The notes under the pieces were generated by a model. It was not told the origin of the DNA. It was given only the letters and a program-made list of their open reading frames with translations, and did no database searches. From positions 1,768,501 through 1,832,500 of the forward strand of contig JAPFFF010000019.1 of assembly GCA_039105265.1 (NCBI GenBank): a stretch of DNA of 64,000 bases. Direction: 5' to 3'. Position numbers and translations under genes: made by a program. The stretch is from Tritrichomonas musculus (Eukaryota; Parabasalia; Tritrichomonadida; Tritrichomonadidae). Shown one piece after another: positions 10,131 through 18,615 of this stretch; positions within the stretch are counted from its first letter, which is position 1, and each line of letters opens with the position of its first letter.

Positions 10131-10722
10131 ACTATGACCCTTTTTATCAAAATGCTGTTTTTTCTATTTATCCAAATCAATTTATTTTCAAAGATATCAT
10201 CGGTTATTATATAACAAACTAATTGTAATATTATTACTTAAAAAATAAATAAATAAATAAATAAAAAGATTTTGGCTATTTTAGAAAAACAAATATTTAA
10301 GTGCTTTTAATTAGATTTATAATATTTCTTTTCATCAATCATCAGCTTTCCGTATATAATTGGTCTGCTTTTGATTGCATTATTACATGAATATTCAAAA
10401 AATAATGAATTGATCTGTAAAAAAAAATTTCAAATGGACATTGAAAAAAAATTGAATGATTTTCAATTATCAATTTTCACCGAAGTTCAAATTGAGATTG
10501 TTGATAAAAAAAAATTGAATAGCATCATTTAATTCATCAACTTTTTAAAGCGAATCCACTAACGTTTCTTTTTGTTTAAACTTGATGAAAAGAAAAAATT
10601 GAAAAAATGTTCCAAATGATAATAAACCTAAATGTTTCCAGCATTATTAGCAATTTGTTTATTTATATTAAGTTTAAATCAAAAAAATTCCATTCTTTTA
10701 ATGTATCACAGGGAATATCCAT
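10131..10722. other. Intergenic, microsatellite and A/T-rich DNA
   Basis: About 590 bp between the PLAC8 gene and the candidate repeat element. It contains an AATA microsatellite near 10243-10264. Short frames exist but none has a convincing start context or composition. Confidence 0.35.
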
Positions 10723-11453
10723 TAAAGTGGATCAAAAAACCAGTTCCTACAGAAAAAAACCAGTTCCTAAAATTTTTATCATTGAAAATTTCAATATATA
10801 TTTTGATAATTTCAATACTTTAGTGTAAAATTGAGAGGAACTTAAAGATGTTCCTAGCAAACTCATAAAAAACTATTAAATATTGATGAATGAGAATATA
10901 AAATAAAATCGTATATGCTCTAAATTGCTAATTAACTCTTTTATTATTCATATTTTTATTATTTCAGTGATTATGATACAATATCAGATAAGTAAAAATC
11001 TTTTATTAAAACACTAAAATACTTTAAACGAGTAAAAATTTAATATCAAACTAAATAATGTGTTAATTTTTATTTAAAATTCTCTTTTTTGTAGCAATTT
11101 GTAGAACATTCATAAAAATATTTGGGATAAATTGAACAAAGCGCAGAGTGTGTGTCAGCCTTAGTTGTGCACCGTCTATGTTTACTTTTTTGATGCCTTC
11201 TGAAATGGATATCTATCTGTTGAAGAGCTGTTGAATAAGAACTTGTCTGTTTACAAATAGCCAATCAGCCAAAATGTATTCAAAAATTGAATTAAAAAAT
11301 TGAATTAAAAATTTTTCGGAACTGGTTTGAATTTCAACAAATGTAAACTTTTCAAATTTTATTTTGTCTATCAAAAAATAAAAAATAAACAATTCAAATA
11401 AAAAATAGGAACTGGTTTTGAGCGGTTAGGAACTGGTTATTTGGGTCACTTTA
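10723..11453. mobile_element. Candidate non-autonomous (MITE-like) element, ~0.73 kb
   Basis: Both ends carry the same two-copy motif in inverted orientation. On the left, AACCAGTTCC lies at 10738-10747 and 10758-10767; on the right, its complement GGAACTGGTT lies at 11408-11417 and 11429-11438, with an extra copy at 11318-11327. Outside these, TAAAGTG at 10723 mirrors CACTTTA ending at 11453. The interior is A/T-rich and has no believable gene. Alternatives are clustered binding sites or a decayed DNA transposon. The right end overlaps the last codons of the Myb gene. No clear target-site duplication was found. Confidence 0.4.
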
Positions 11454-11937
11454 GATATTCCATTACTGAAGAAAAGCATTTTTCATTTTTAGGAATTTCG
11501 TCATTTATTGTTGGAACAAAATTTAAATTTAAACATTTATCATTTGTATTAATTCCTATTTTATTATTTGACTTCTTTAGACTTTTATTTTTGTGCCTTT
11601 GTAAAAGTAAAAATCTATTTTTGATATTAATGTCTGTTCTTCCTTTAAACATGTGAGCTATTTTAACCCATTTTGGTCCATACTTTAAATAATATTTTTC
11701 AAGTTGAGTATCTTCTTCAGGAGTCCATTTTGAATTTTTAATTTTTGGTGATAAATAATTAAACCATCTTTCTTTACACTGTCTAATATTTCTATTTTTC
11801 ATATGACTTGAAATATCTTCCCAATTATCATCTCCAAAATGATCAACGAGATTTGTTAATAATTCATCTTCATTAGCTGTAAATTGCGATCTTGGATGAT
11901 TTTTTGGTCCATTTTTAGATGAATTTAGCAAATTCAT
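11446..11937 (-). CDS. Two-repeat Myb-like DNA-binding protein
   Basis: 163 residues with two Myb repeats: one at about residues 17-68 (FTANEDELLTNLVDHFG, W in DNWEDIS, then CKERWFNYLSP) and one at about 69-120 (WTPEEDTQLEKYYLKYG, KWVKIAHMF, then NIKNRFLLLQ). The spaced aromatic residues and the recognition-helix patterns are clear. Trichomonads carry many such small R2R3-type Mybs, which bind YAACKG-like sites in promoters. The C-terminal 40 residues are Lys/Asn-rich. The stop and the last few codons lie inside the end of the candidate MITE. The gene is 400 bp from the big Maverick, whose promoters are full of TAACGG sites. Confidence 0.85.
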   Translation of the reverse strand: MNLLNSSKNGPKNHPRSQFTANEDELLTNLVDHFGDDNWEDISSHMKNRNIRQCKERWFNYLSPKIKNSKWTPEEDTQLEKYYLKYGPKWVKIAHMFKGRTDINIKNRFLLLQRHKNKSLKKSNNKIGINTNDKCLNLNFVPTINDEIPKNEKCFSSVMEYLK

Positions 11938-12337
11938 TATGTTGATTAATACTCACAGAAAATCTACAAATTGATTAAAAATCTTAGAAATTTCAAAGTT
12001 TCATTGAAGTTTAAATAAAAGGTTCATAAAAATTTCCACTTTTTCATATATATTCAAAATTTCAATACTTAAATAATGAAAATAATCGGAGAGTATCATT
12101 TCCTGGCTAGAAAAAATTGCAAATTGCAACCTAAAAATAACTAATTTCATGTAAATTTTGGATAAAAATGAAGTTTTTTATTTGTGAAGTGATGCAATCA
12201 AAAAATAATTTTTTTTTAAATACCAAAATAATAATATTTGATAAATATTACTAGGTGATGCATATTTAAAAACAAGATTATCAAATGATGTGGGATATTA
12301 TTATAAAAAAAGATATCATTGATACACCCTCTTTTTT
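11938..12337. other. Intergenic host DNA up to the Maverick insertion
   Basis: About 400 bp upstream of the Myb gene, A/T-rich. It includes the left copy of a 21-bp inverted repeat (12234-12254) and ends in the T run (12332-12337) that abuts the Maverick. No gene was recognised. Confidence 0.4.
12234..12254 (+). repeat. 21-bp inverted repeat outside the Maverick, left copy
   Basis: These 21 bases are the exact reverse complement of 60765-60785 on the other side of the insertion. They lie 83 bp outside the left end and 103 bp outside the right end. They may be the ends of an older small element into which the Maverick jumped, or a pre-existing palindrome split by the insertion. Confidence 0.5.
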
Positions 12338-12569
12338 AGTAGTTATATATTTGCCACGATTTTTGCACTTCGTTCAAAAACCGCGTCAAATATTTCCCAT
12401 CCGCGACCCCAGCCCCGCTATGCCAGGTATGATCCCCCCCACTCCCATTAATGATCTTCCACTGGGCTGCTCTCAGGATTCCTCTCAACGCTCTGCTAGG
12501 AAGGAGGTCCCGTATCGTTAACATCAAAAAAGCTATAGAAAAAGTTTTTAATTGTGTGGTTTACTTAAA
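12338..12569 (+). repeat. Left terminal inverted repeat, 232 bp
   Basis: It matches the reverse complement of 60430-60661 along its whole length by eye. The outer part is A/T-rich, but the central 150 bp are strikingly GC-rich compared with the rest of the element and include a run of seven C. It stops at ACTTAAA, after which the two ends diverge. A 60-codon open frame crosses it, but I regard that as chance. Confidence 0.95.
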
Positions 12570-12616
12570 ACCTAGTATGAGAGTATTTATTAAACGTCCT
12601 CTCAATAAACGTATTT

Positions 12617-13213
12617 TTAAGCTTTCCAATCTGGATCTTTTTTGAAGTCATCTGGTGCGTCTTCTTCTTCCTCCTCGAGTACATATTCGTACTCGTATTC
12701 AATTTGTTCAGTTTCCACTTTTTGAGGAGGTGGTTGATCGAGAAAACAACCATTTTCGAGGCGTTCATTTCGGACTTTATCTTGAAGGAACTGCTTAATC
12801 GCCTCAAATTCGGCTCTATCGGTGATTTCATGGCGAATATGAGCCATATCTTGGCCAATATTTTTGTCAAAATCGAGATAAATATCAGCCAGTAATCCGT
12901 CTTGTAGGAATGATTTGTAGAGATAATAGAATGCTAATCCGCGAATTATGCGGTTGTGTTCAATTCCATTGAATCCTAAAACGTCGATTGAGTACTTGTC
13001 TGTATCAATAAAATCAGGTGGCTCTGGAAATTTCTTAACATTTGGATTTGCTTCGAATTCAGTTTCTTCGGTTTCAGTATAATCCCATGGACGTGGATTT
13101 TCATCTTTACCTAATGAAGGTTGAACTTTTTTGGTTTCTAGTGAGAAAGATTCTTCATCGTTATCTTCCGCATCGGCTTGTTCATCTATGGTTTCCTGTT
13201 GCTGGGACGACAT
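12617..13213 (-). CDS. Maverick left-end protein, 198 aa, unknown
   Basis: First gene inside the left end, transcribed toward it. The acidic, Gln/Glu/Asp-rich N-terminus (about 75 residues) is followed by a more ordered stretch (residues about 75-150, including DTDKYSIDVLGFNGIEHNRI and FYYLYKSFLQDGLLADIYLD). The tail is very acidic with alternating EYEYEY and an E/D run. No family was recognised. It is driven from the bidirectional promoter at 13214-13356, whose near-copy serves the gene pair at the other end, so terminal genes at both ends may be co-expressed. No membrane segment was seen. Confidence 0.65.
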   Translation of the reverse strand: MSSQQQETIDEQADAEDNDEESFSLETKKVQPSLGKDENPRPWDYTETEETEFEANPNVKKFPEPPDFIDTDKYSIDVLGFNGIEHNRIIRGLAFYYLYKSFLQDGLLADIYLDFDKNIGQDMAHIRHEITDRAEFEAIKQFLQDKVRNERLENGCFLDQPPPQKVETEQIEYEYEYVLEEEEEDAPDDFKKDPDWKA

Positions 13214-13356
13214 GAAAAAAAATGAGGTGATGAGGTGAGCTCGAAAAATCTAATTTTTATTTGGGTCCCTCAGGGGTACCCCCTAGGTTTTTGGGGTGGC
13301 GACCGTTAACCAAAAATCTAATTTTTTCCCGTGAGGTCATCACATCATTTTTTAGC
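13214..13356. promoter_or_regulatory. Left subterminal bidirectional promoter
   Basis: 143 bp between divergent genes. The right half holds GACCGTTAACC (a Myb-type TAACGG on the minus strand), ATCTAATTTTTT, then GAGGTCATCACATCATTTTT just before the ATG at 13357. The left half mirrors it with GATGAGGTGAGC. The middle is GC-rich (GGGTCCCTCAGG; TTTTTGGGGTGGCGACC). A near-identical copy lies in inverted orientation at 59807-59951, and the right half recurs at 15657-15719. Confidence 0.75.
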
Positions 13357-15141
13357 ATGCACAGCAGAAGCTATGTCGTCACCAAAGAGAGAATGAAATC
13401 TCTACAAGAAAGGCAGGAATATGATCTAGTTGGTCATACGAATAAAAATGGAATGCAAAGAGAAGTGTCAAAGGGCATTCAGATATCTAAACACGGGGCA
13501 AAAAGTCAACGATTTATACTTAATCTAGAAGACGAAAATGATGATCAATCAAAAAGCCAACCAACACCAAAAAAGGTCAAATTTGTAGTAAATCCGCCAG
13601 GAAAAGTCAAATTGTCAAAAAATACTGAAGAATCAAAGAAAGACGAAATCCCAACCCCTGGATTCAAAAAAGTTGATCCTCCTTTGCCAAATCGAAAATT
13701 TGAAATACCAGAAGATAAAGTTGTACACAAACATCACCTTCGATTACCAACAATTTCTCGTGACAAAAAAGCAGAAATGAAGGCAAAAGGGATTACAGTG
13801 AAAAAGCATATGCAAAGTTGGCTAGCAGATAACGAATTTTTTGAAGGGATACCAGAAGATGAATTATATCAAATTGCCACAATGTTGCTTGGTGAAGAAT
13901 TATTTGCCTATGATTTAGAGCATTCTTTTGTTGATGATCTCAATGAAAATGGTGATATCGTTATTTGGTCAGAATTCTATGTTGATGTTTTAAAAGATGA
14001 AAATGCTCGATTACTAAGCGGTAATTACGAAAAGGATTTACCAGCAATGAAAAAGAAATATTCAAAACCAAAAGAATTAGACGAAGATCTGGTTTCAATA
14101 CTCAAATACGTTAAAACAGAAGAATTCAGAAGAAAGCAAAATTACATTCGATTAGTTTTCTCTCAAAATGAAAAAAATCAAGCATCACTCAGTGAACAAG
14201 TAGAGAAAGATAAACAAAAATTCATAGAAGAACGTTTACGTAAGATGAATGAAACAATTCAACCTGACCCTGTCAAACCTACAATCATCAAAAAGAAGAA
14301 AAGGAAGGTAGTTTCAAGAAAACAATTAGAAAAAATGAACAAAGTTATTGAATCTGATCAACCAAAGAAAAAGGTAACAAGTCGATCACAAATTCCTCGT
14401 GCCAAGCCTGATCAACCACCTTCAACATCAAGAATCAGATTACGAGTAAAAAATAGGAAAGATAAACATCTGGAAAATGACGAAGTAGCAAGAGCAGATT
14501 TAATTGAAGAATTGAAAAAGATATACAAAGACAAGACGGAAGAAGAAATCAAAGAAATCGCTAATCAAAGAATCCAAACTCACAAAGACCGAGGTTTTGA
14601 ATTTACAATTTTACCGTTTCCATGGAATTTCCTCAACGACGAAGAATTCGAAATTCACACGAAGATCAGAGAAGAAGAATCAAAGAAAAATTTGGCATTC
14701 AATCGTTTGGCTGAAGCATTCGAATATGCTCATCCTGACATGACGCACGACGAAATAGAGATCGCTACAAGAGAAAGACTCAAAGATTTCATCGACAATT
14801 ATAGAGAAATAACTGATATTCAATTGGAAGAATTTCTTGATGAACAAGAATTTGCTGCCTATAAAGAAAAAGAACAAAGAATCCAAGAAGAAAAAGAAAA
14901 ACGAAAAAAAGAAAGAGAAAGATTAGCAAGAAAAGTTGGTAAACCAATAACGGAAACAATCGATAAAATTTTGCAAACTCAAACAGCGAAAGAACCAATA
15001 CAACAACAATCCAACCAATTAGCTGAATTTAATGATTTCTGGCTCGATAAATCAAATGACAATTCATCCTTTGAAAGTTTCTCAGATTCAGATTCTGATG
15101 TCGTTGAAAAATTACCAAGCGACACTCCCTCCGATAATTGA
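13357..15141 (+). CDS. Charged Maverick protein, 594 aa, unknown
   Basis: I chose the ATG at 13357 rather than the in-frame one at 13261, because 13261 lies inside the conserved promoter and its first 32 codons would merely read promoter bases. The product is very rich in Lys, Glu and Asp. It has a folded-looking segment at about residues 145-225 (SWLADNEFFEGIPEDELYQI; NENGDIVIWSEFYVDVLKDE), long charged helices after it, a basic KKKKRKVVSRK patch near 310, and two related helical segments around 385-420 and 450-500. The tail is Ser/Asp-rich. No catalytic motif is recognised. Being next to the left end, it might act on the termini, but that is speculation. Confidence 0.7.
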   Translation: MHSRSYVVTKERMKSLQERQEYDLVGHTNKNGMQREVSKGIQISKHGAKSQRFILNLEDENDDQSKSQPTPKKVKFVVNPPGKVKLSKNTEESKKDEIPTPGFKKVDPPLPNRKFEIPEDKVVHKHHLRLPTISRDKKAEMKAKGITVKKHMQSWLADNEFFEGIPEDELYQIATMLLGEELFAYDLEHSFVDDLNENGDIVIWSEFYVDVLKDENARLLSGNYEKDLPAMKKKYSKPKELDEDLVSILKYVKTEEFRRKQNYIRLVFSQNEKNQASLSEQVEKDKQKFIEERLRKMNETIQPDPVKPTIIKKKKRKVVSRKQLEKMNKVIESDQPKKKVTSRSQIPRAKPDQPPSTSRIRLRVKNRKDKHLENDEVARADLIEELKKIYKDKTEEEIKEIANQRIQTHKDRGFEFTILPFPWNFLNDEEFEIHTKIREEESKKNLAFNRLAEAFEYAHPDMTHDEIEIATRERLKDFIDNYREITDIQLEEFLDEQEFAAYKEKEQRIQEEKEKRKKERERLARKVGKPITETIDKILQTQTAKEPIQQQSNQLAEFNDFWLDKSNDNSSFESFSDSDSDVVEKLPSDTPSDN

Positions 15142-15214
15142 GAGATCGGAATAAAAAAACTCTCAAAAAAGATTTAGGTTTTTAATAAACCAATTTAATT
15201 AATTAATTTTTTAT

Positions 15215-15631
15215 TTATTTCTTTTCTTTATCTTTTTCTTCTTCTTTTTCTTTGTCTTCGACTTTTTTAGTAGTTTCTTTTGGTATGGGAATCGGAACGA
15301 ATTTCCCTTTATCATAACCAATCATCATTCCAGGTGACAAAAATGGTCGAATAAACTCAATATGAGTATCGAACCAAAGAATTAATTTTTCTTTCGATCG
15401 AATATCTTCCCTTGAAAGACTTGGAGTTTCTGATGGAATATTATGATCAATACATTGCATCATAACTTTTGCAACTGCTGATAATTTTTGAAGGGATACA
15501 TTTTCCCCATACCTTGATTTCAACATTTTCCAACCTTGAGTTCTTTTTGGATTTCTCATGTCTTTTGCAGACATAGATGGTATATCATCTTTAATTTCTT
15601 TTTGTTCAGGTACACTTTGTTTGTCCGACAT
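15215..15631 (-). CDS. Small charged Maverick protein, 138 aa
   Basis: Residues about 20-110 look ordered (helical, with GWKMLKSRYGENVSLQKLSA and KLILWFDTHIEFIRPFLSPG). The last 25 residues are a Lys/Glu run. The family is not recognised. It is paired head-to-head with the gene at 15720 over the 88-bp promoter at 15632-15719. Its 3' end faces the 594-residue gene, 73 bp away. Confidence 0.6.
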   Translation of the reverse strand: MSDKQSVPEQKEIKDDIPSMSAKDMRNPKRTQGWKMLKSRYGENVSLQKLSAVAKVMMQCIDHNIPSETPSLSREDIRSKEKLILWFDTHIEFIRPFLSPGMMIGYDKGKFVPIPIPKETTKKVEDKEKEEEKDKEKK

Positions 15632-15719
15632 TAAAAAAAATGAACTTTTTCACTAGGCGACCGTTAACCAAAAAATCTAATTTTTTCTCGTGAGGTCATC
15701 ACATCATTTTTATACAAGC
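15632..15719. promoter_or_regulatory. Bidirectional promoter sharing the subterminal boxes
   Basis: It contains GGCGACCGTTAACC, ATCTAATTTTTT and GAGGTCATCACATCATTTTT in the same order and spacing as the right half of 13214-13356, and serves genes on both sides. The Inr-like ACATCATTTTT ends about ten bases before the ATG at 15720. Confidence 0.7.
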
Positions 15720-15998
15720 ATGGAAGCCCTTACGATCCAACACTTACTTGAAGTTGTCGAAGCTCTTGATAGTGTTCATGAATGGAGAACTATTTCTGAT
15801 GATCTTGATCAAAGAGAAAAAATGGCATATATGCTCCAAGAAGCTGCAGCCAATATGAATCACTTCGATGATGTTCGTGTGATAATGAATGATGGAGATA
15901 GCTCAAATGAAGAAAAAGCTAACGAACTTGAATGCTTCTTCATTGAAGAATTAAAGGCAGGTTTGAAAAATCTCAAACGCTGGAACGAAAGGAAATAA
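15720..15998 (+). CDS. Small acidic Maverick protein, 92 aa
   Basis: The start at 15720 is set by the promoter boxes directly in front; an in-frame ATG at 15690 lies inside the promoter. The product is a mostly helical, acidic protein (LQHLLEVVEALDSVHEWR-like start, then DDLDQREKMAYMLQEAAANM). Met and Glu are frequent. No membrane segment or known motif was seen. It shares its promoter with the gene at 15215-15631. Confidence 0.6.
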   Translation: MEALTIQHLLEVVEALDSVHEWRTISDDLDQREKMAYMLQEAAANMNHFDDVRVIMNDGDSSNEEKANELECFFIEELKAGLKNLKRWNERK

Positions 15999-16025
15999 TT
16001 AATTAAATAAACAATTCAATTTACT

Positions 16026-16093
16026 GCATTTTTTGACACCCTTTTTATTTTTGCATTTTTTGACACTCTTTTTATTTTTGCATTTTCTGACAA
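16026..16093 (+). repeat. Promoter-like 27-bp tandem repeats without a gene
   Basis: Two 27-bp copies (16026-16052, 16053-16079) and the first part of a third. Each reads GCATTTTTTGACAC followed by a CTTTTTATTTTT-type tail, the same order as the TTTTGACA/Inr promoters elsewhere in the element. They point rightward into the 3' end of the convergent integrase gene, and no plus-strand gene follows. Confidence 0.6.
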
Positions 16094-16094
16094 T

Positions 16095-17483
16095 TCAAAT
16101 AGGATCTAATCTATAACGAGGTAATATTTGAGTATTTCCTTTAAGATCTTGTATTAAATATTTACCATTTTGAAAACCTTTTACAAAAAATCTACCAGGT
16201 TGAGTTATTGATCGTCTTTTTTTAAGAGTGTCTTTATTATTATATACAATTACTTCTTGGTTTTCTTTTAAATTATAACCTTTTTGAGCAGAAACATTAT
16301 AATTAGCTTGAGAAATACGTCTACAAATAAAAGTATATAAATCAGAATTATTTTGCATTTGACTAGGAGAAACATTCATACCTGCATATTTTGACAAAGT
16401 TAAGTGTGGGGCATTATTATATTGAACAACTAATTCTTTTAATATTTCAGGGGAGATTTCTCTTTGAACTTCATAAGCCATATCTCTCAAAGTTCTAATA
16501 ATTCTATCAACTATACCTAATGAAGAATGTAATGGGCTAGTTGTTTGTTTTTCACCTGGTTTTCGTAAAAATGATGGATAATGATAATCATCCATTCTAT
16601 CAACAGGTTCCCATTTAATTCCATTTGAGTTTAAAAAATTAATTGTTTCTTCAGAACAAAAACCTTTTTCACCATCTCCTGTCAATATTTTAGGTTTCAT
16701 TCCTTGTTGAAATAAAGTATTTAAAGCTTTTGTTATTGAAATAGATGTTTTTTGTCCAGCAGTCATAATTTTATTTATATCACCAAAACATTCTCTACCT
16801 AAAGGAATTGCATATAAATATCGACTATTAGCTTCTATACAAATTAAGTACCCAACATTTTTTTCAAACATAATATCAATTAAATAAGTACCAGGTTCAC
16901 ATAATTTATGTAAATAATATTTTTTATTCTTATTAGTTGGAAATTGTTTCTTTTGAACATAATCATCTTCAGAAACATAATTTGGCTCAATAACTTTTTC
17001 AAATTGTTTTAATAATACATGTCTTTTATTTTTATTTCTAAATGCAATATCAGGTACATTTGTTTTACCTTTGAATTCAACTATCATTCCTGGTTGTTCC
17101 ATAATTTTTGTAATATATATTTCATACCATTCTTCCATAGTATATTTATCTTTACCTTTTTTCCATCCAGAGGTCAATTTTTCAAATTCAGGAAAAGTAC
17201 GAATATTTTCATTATGTAAATTATTAATTACATGGTTCTCAATTTTTTCTTCAAAACTTAATTCATCATCAGGAATTTTTTCATCTGTGATTACAGGTAA
17301 TGATTCAGATAATACTTTTCGAAATTCTGAATAAGCATTATAAATTTGTTCAAATTCATCATCAGTTACAAAATCTTTTTGATATCCTTTATAATTTCTA
17401 GCTTCATTTGGCATTATTAATTTCTTTTGATAAGCTTTCTTTTCTAAATAATTCATTAATTTTTCACCTTCTGACGATAACAT
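16095..17483 (-). CDS. Maverick integrase (RVE/DDE superfamily)
   Basis: 462 residues, the normal length for Polinton integrases. The RNase-H-like core lies at about residues 190-345, with acidic strand motifs TYLIDIMFEKN (near 203) and ILTGDGEKGF (near 269), then a helix LGIVDRIIRTLRDM (near 325). The C-terminal SH3-like part is KKRRSITQPGRFFVKGF through PRYRLDPI. The N-terminal 180 residues are probably the DNA-binding region. The enzyme joins element ends to host DNA and makes short target duplications. The upstream leader has a GCAGTTTT box but no perfect TTTTGACA. It converges on the promoter-like repeats at 16026-16093. Confidence 0.9.
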   Translation of the reverse strand: MLSSEGEKLMNYLEKKAYQKKLIMPNEARNYKGYQKDFVTDDEFEQIYNAYSEFRKVLSESLPVITDEKIPDDELSFEEKIENHVINNLHNENIRTFPEFEKLTSGWKKGKDKYTMEEWYEIYITKIMEQPGMIVEFKGKTNVPDIAFRNKNKRHVLLKQFEKVIEPNYVSEDDYVQKKQFPTNKNKKYYLHKLCEPGTYLIDIMFEKNVGYLICIEANSRYLYAIPLGRECFGDINKIMTAGQKTSISITKALNTLFQQGMKPKILTGDGEKGFCSEETINFLNSNGIKWEPVDRMDDYHYPSFLRKPGEKQTTSPLHSSLGIVDRIIRTLRDMAYEVQREISPEILKELVVQYNNAPHLTLSKYAGMNVSPSQMQNNSDLYTFICRRISQANYNVSAQKGYNLKENQEVIVYNNKDTLKKRRSITQPGRFFVKGFQNGKYLIQDLKGNTQILPRYRLDPI

Positions 17484-17614
17484 TTAAATTTCAATAAAGA
17501 GCAGTTTTCTTGATTTCAGACACTTGTTCACTTTTACTGAAACAAAAAGAAGATTTTGTAGTTTTATGTCTAAATTGGAAGAAGGGTAAAAGTGATAATA
17601 AGTCTTCGAGAAGA

Positions 17615-17824
17615 ATGGAAAGAAAAATGGAAACAAATAAGAAGAATTCTAAATTGGAAGAAAAAAATGCACCTCATTACACAAATGAGGATGCAATTAT
17701 AATTTATGATGAATCCAAATTATCGATGGATGATCAAGAAGAATTGGAACGATTACGAAGAGAAAGAGACCGACTCCGATATCAAATGAAAGAAATTCAA
17801 GAACTTTTAAGAGAAATTAAATAA
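17615..17824 (+). CDS. Small coiled-coil protein, tandem family member 1
   Basis: First of a run of short charged, helical genes between the integrase and the helicase. The frame is open further upstream, but its first ATG is at 17615, giving about 69 residues. The core YTNEDAIIIYDESKL, followed by EELERLRRERDRLR, is repeated almost exactly in the gene at 18616. It is a predicted coiled coil with no membrane segment. The start is uncertain because the family promoter and an ATGTCTAAATTG like that of the gene at 19002 lie further upstream. The family as a whole shows some decay. Confidence 0.45.
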   Translation: MERKMETNKKNSKLEEKNAPHYTNEDAIIIYDESKLSMDDQEELERLRRERDRLRYQMKEIQELLREIK

Positions 17825-17863
17825 AAAAGCAGTTTTGACACTTCACTTTTATTTTTTGTATTT
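17825..17863 (+). promoter_or_regulatory. TTTTGACA/Inr promoter
   Basis: AAAGCAGTTTTGACAC then TTCACTTTTATTTTT, ending at the ATG at 17864. The previous stop codon overlaps TAAATAAA, so the poly(A) signal and the next promoter fit in 39 bp. Confidence 0.7.
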
Positions 17864-18493
17864 ATGTCTGAACGTACTTATTGGGAAGAACAATTAGAGC
17901 TCGTGAGAAAACAATATCAAGATGTACATGAAAAATGGTTCAAGCTAATGTCTTCTAACATGACTGAAGAAGCAGATCAACTCAAAGACGAAGAAAAAAT
18001 TCTCTTTGATGAAATAATTCAAATAAGAAAAAATATTGCTGCAGTCAAAGTTCAAGAAATGTCGGAAAGTTCCTCTTTGGAAGAACAATTAGTAGCAGTG
18101 AGAAAACAATATCAAGAACAAAAACAACTCAAAGACTATGAAGATCAACTCTTAACGGAAATGGATTTTATCAGGCAACTAATTGCTGCAGCAAGAGTTC
18201 GAGAAATGTCTGATAGTTTCTCTTTGGAAGAACAATTAGTGGCAGTGAGACAACAAAAAAAAGAAATTGACAAATGTATTAAAGCCACTGGTTACAAGGA
18301 AATTTGGGATTTGCCAAAAAAATTTGGTGATGAAGGCTATCAGGAAGAATTAATACGTAACGAAGAAATAAAGAAGAAAAATCTTCACCTCTGGGATGAA
18401 GCCTGTATTCTATCAATTCAAAAGGAAATTATCCTAACAAAAATTGCTGAAGCAAGAATTCAAGAAATTGAAGAAAAAAGACCAAAAAGCTAA
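17864..18493 (+). CDS. Coiled-coil protein with three internal repeats, 209 aa
   Basis: The unit beginning S/Y-(S/W)-x-E-EQL-x-x-VR-x-Q-Q/K occurs three times (residues about 6, 72 and 123: EEQLELVRKQYQ, LEEQLVAVRKQYQ, LEEQLVAVRQQKK). Each copy is followed by an acidic linker and an AA(V/R)V-type helix. The whole protein is predicted coiled coil. It probably arose by internal duplication of one of the smaller neighbouring genes. The function is unknown; the shared promoter suggests co-expression with the helicase and polymerase genes. Confidence 0.6.
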   Translation: MSERTYWEEQLELVRKQYQDVHEKWFKLMSSNMTEEADQLKDEEKILFDEIIQIRKNIAAVKVQEMSESSSLEEQLVAVRKQYQEQKQLKDYEDQLLTEMDFIRQLIAAARVREMSDSFSLEEQLVAVRQQKKEIDKCIKATGYKEIWDLPKKFGDEGYQEELIRNEEIKKKNLHLWDEACILSIQKEIILTKIAEARIQEIEEKRPKS

Positions 18494-18504
18494 ACTTTAA
18501 ATAA

Positions 18505-18542
18505 AAAAGCAGTTTTGACACTTCACTTTTATTTTTGTTTTC
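18505..18542 (+). promoter_or_regulatory. TTTTGACA/Inr promoter
   Basis: AAAGCAGTTTTGACAC then TTCACTTTTATTTTT, the same as at 17825 and 18961, followed by an ATGTCT context. Confidence 0.65.
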
Positions 18543-18615
18543 ATGTCTGCGATTGAAATACCTATCAAAAATTGGAAGAAAAATTGGAGAGTCTTCGAAA
18601 AGAAAAATTGGAAAC

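Noticed and set aside
11070-11264. A 64-residue Cys/His-containing frame within the candidate MITE
   Set aside because: No zinc-finger spacing and no homology pattern; composition and length fit chance.
12336-12527. A 60-codon open frame within each terminal repeat (also 60472-60675)
   Set aside because: It exists in both repeats simply because the repeats match; it runs to the element's edge, has no promoter, and its composition just reflects the GC-rich core.
13261-13356. Upstream ATG and 32 extra codons for the 594-residue protein
   Set aside because: This stretch is the conserved bidirectional promoter, near-repeated at 59807-59951 where it is not coding in the same way.
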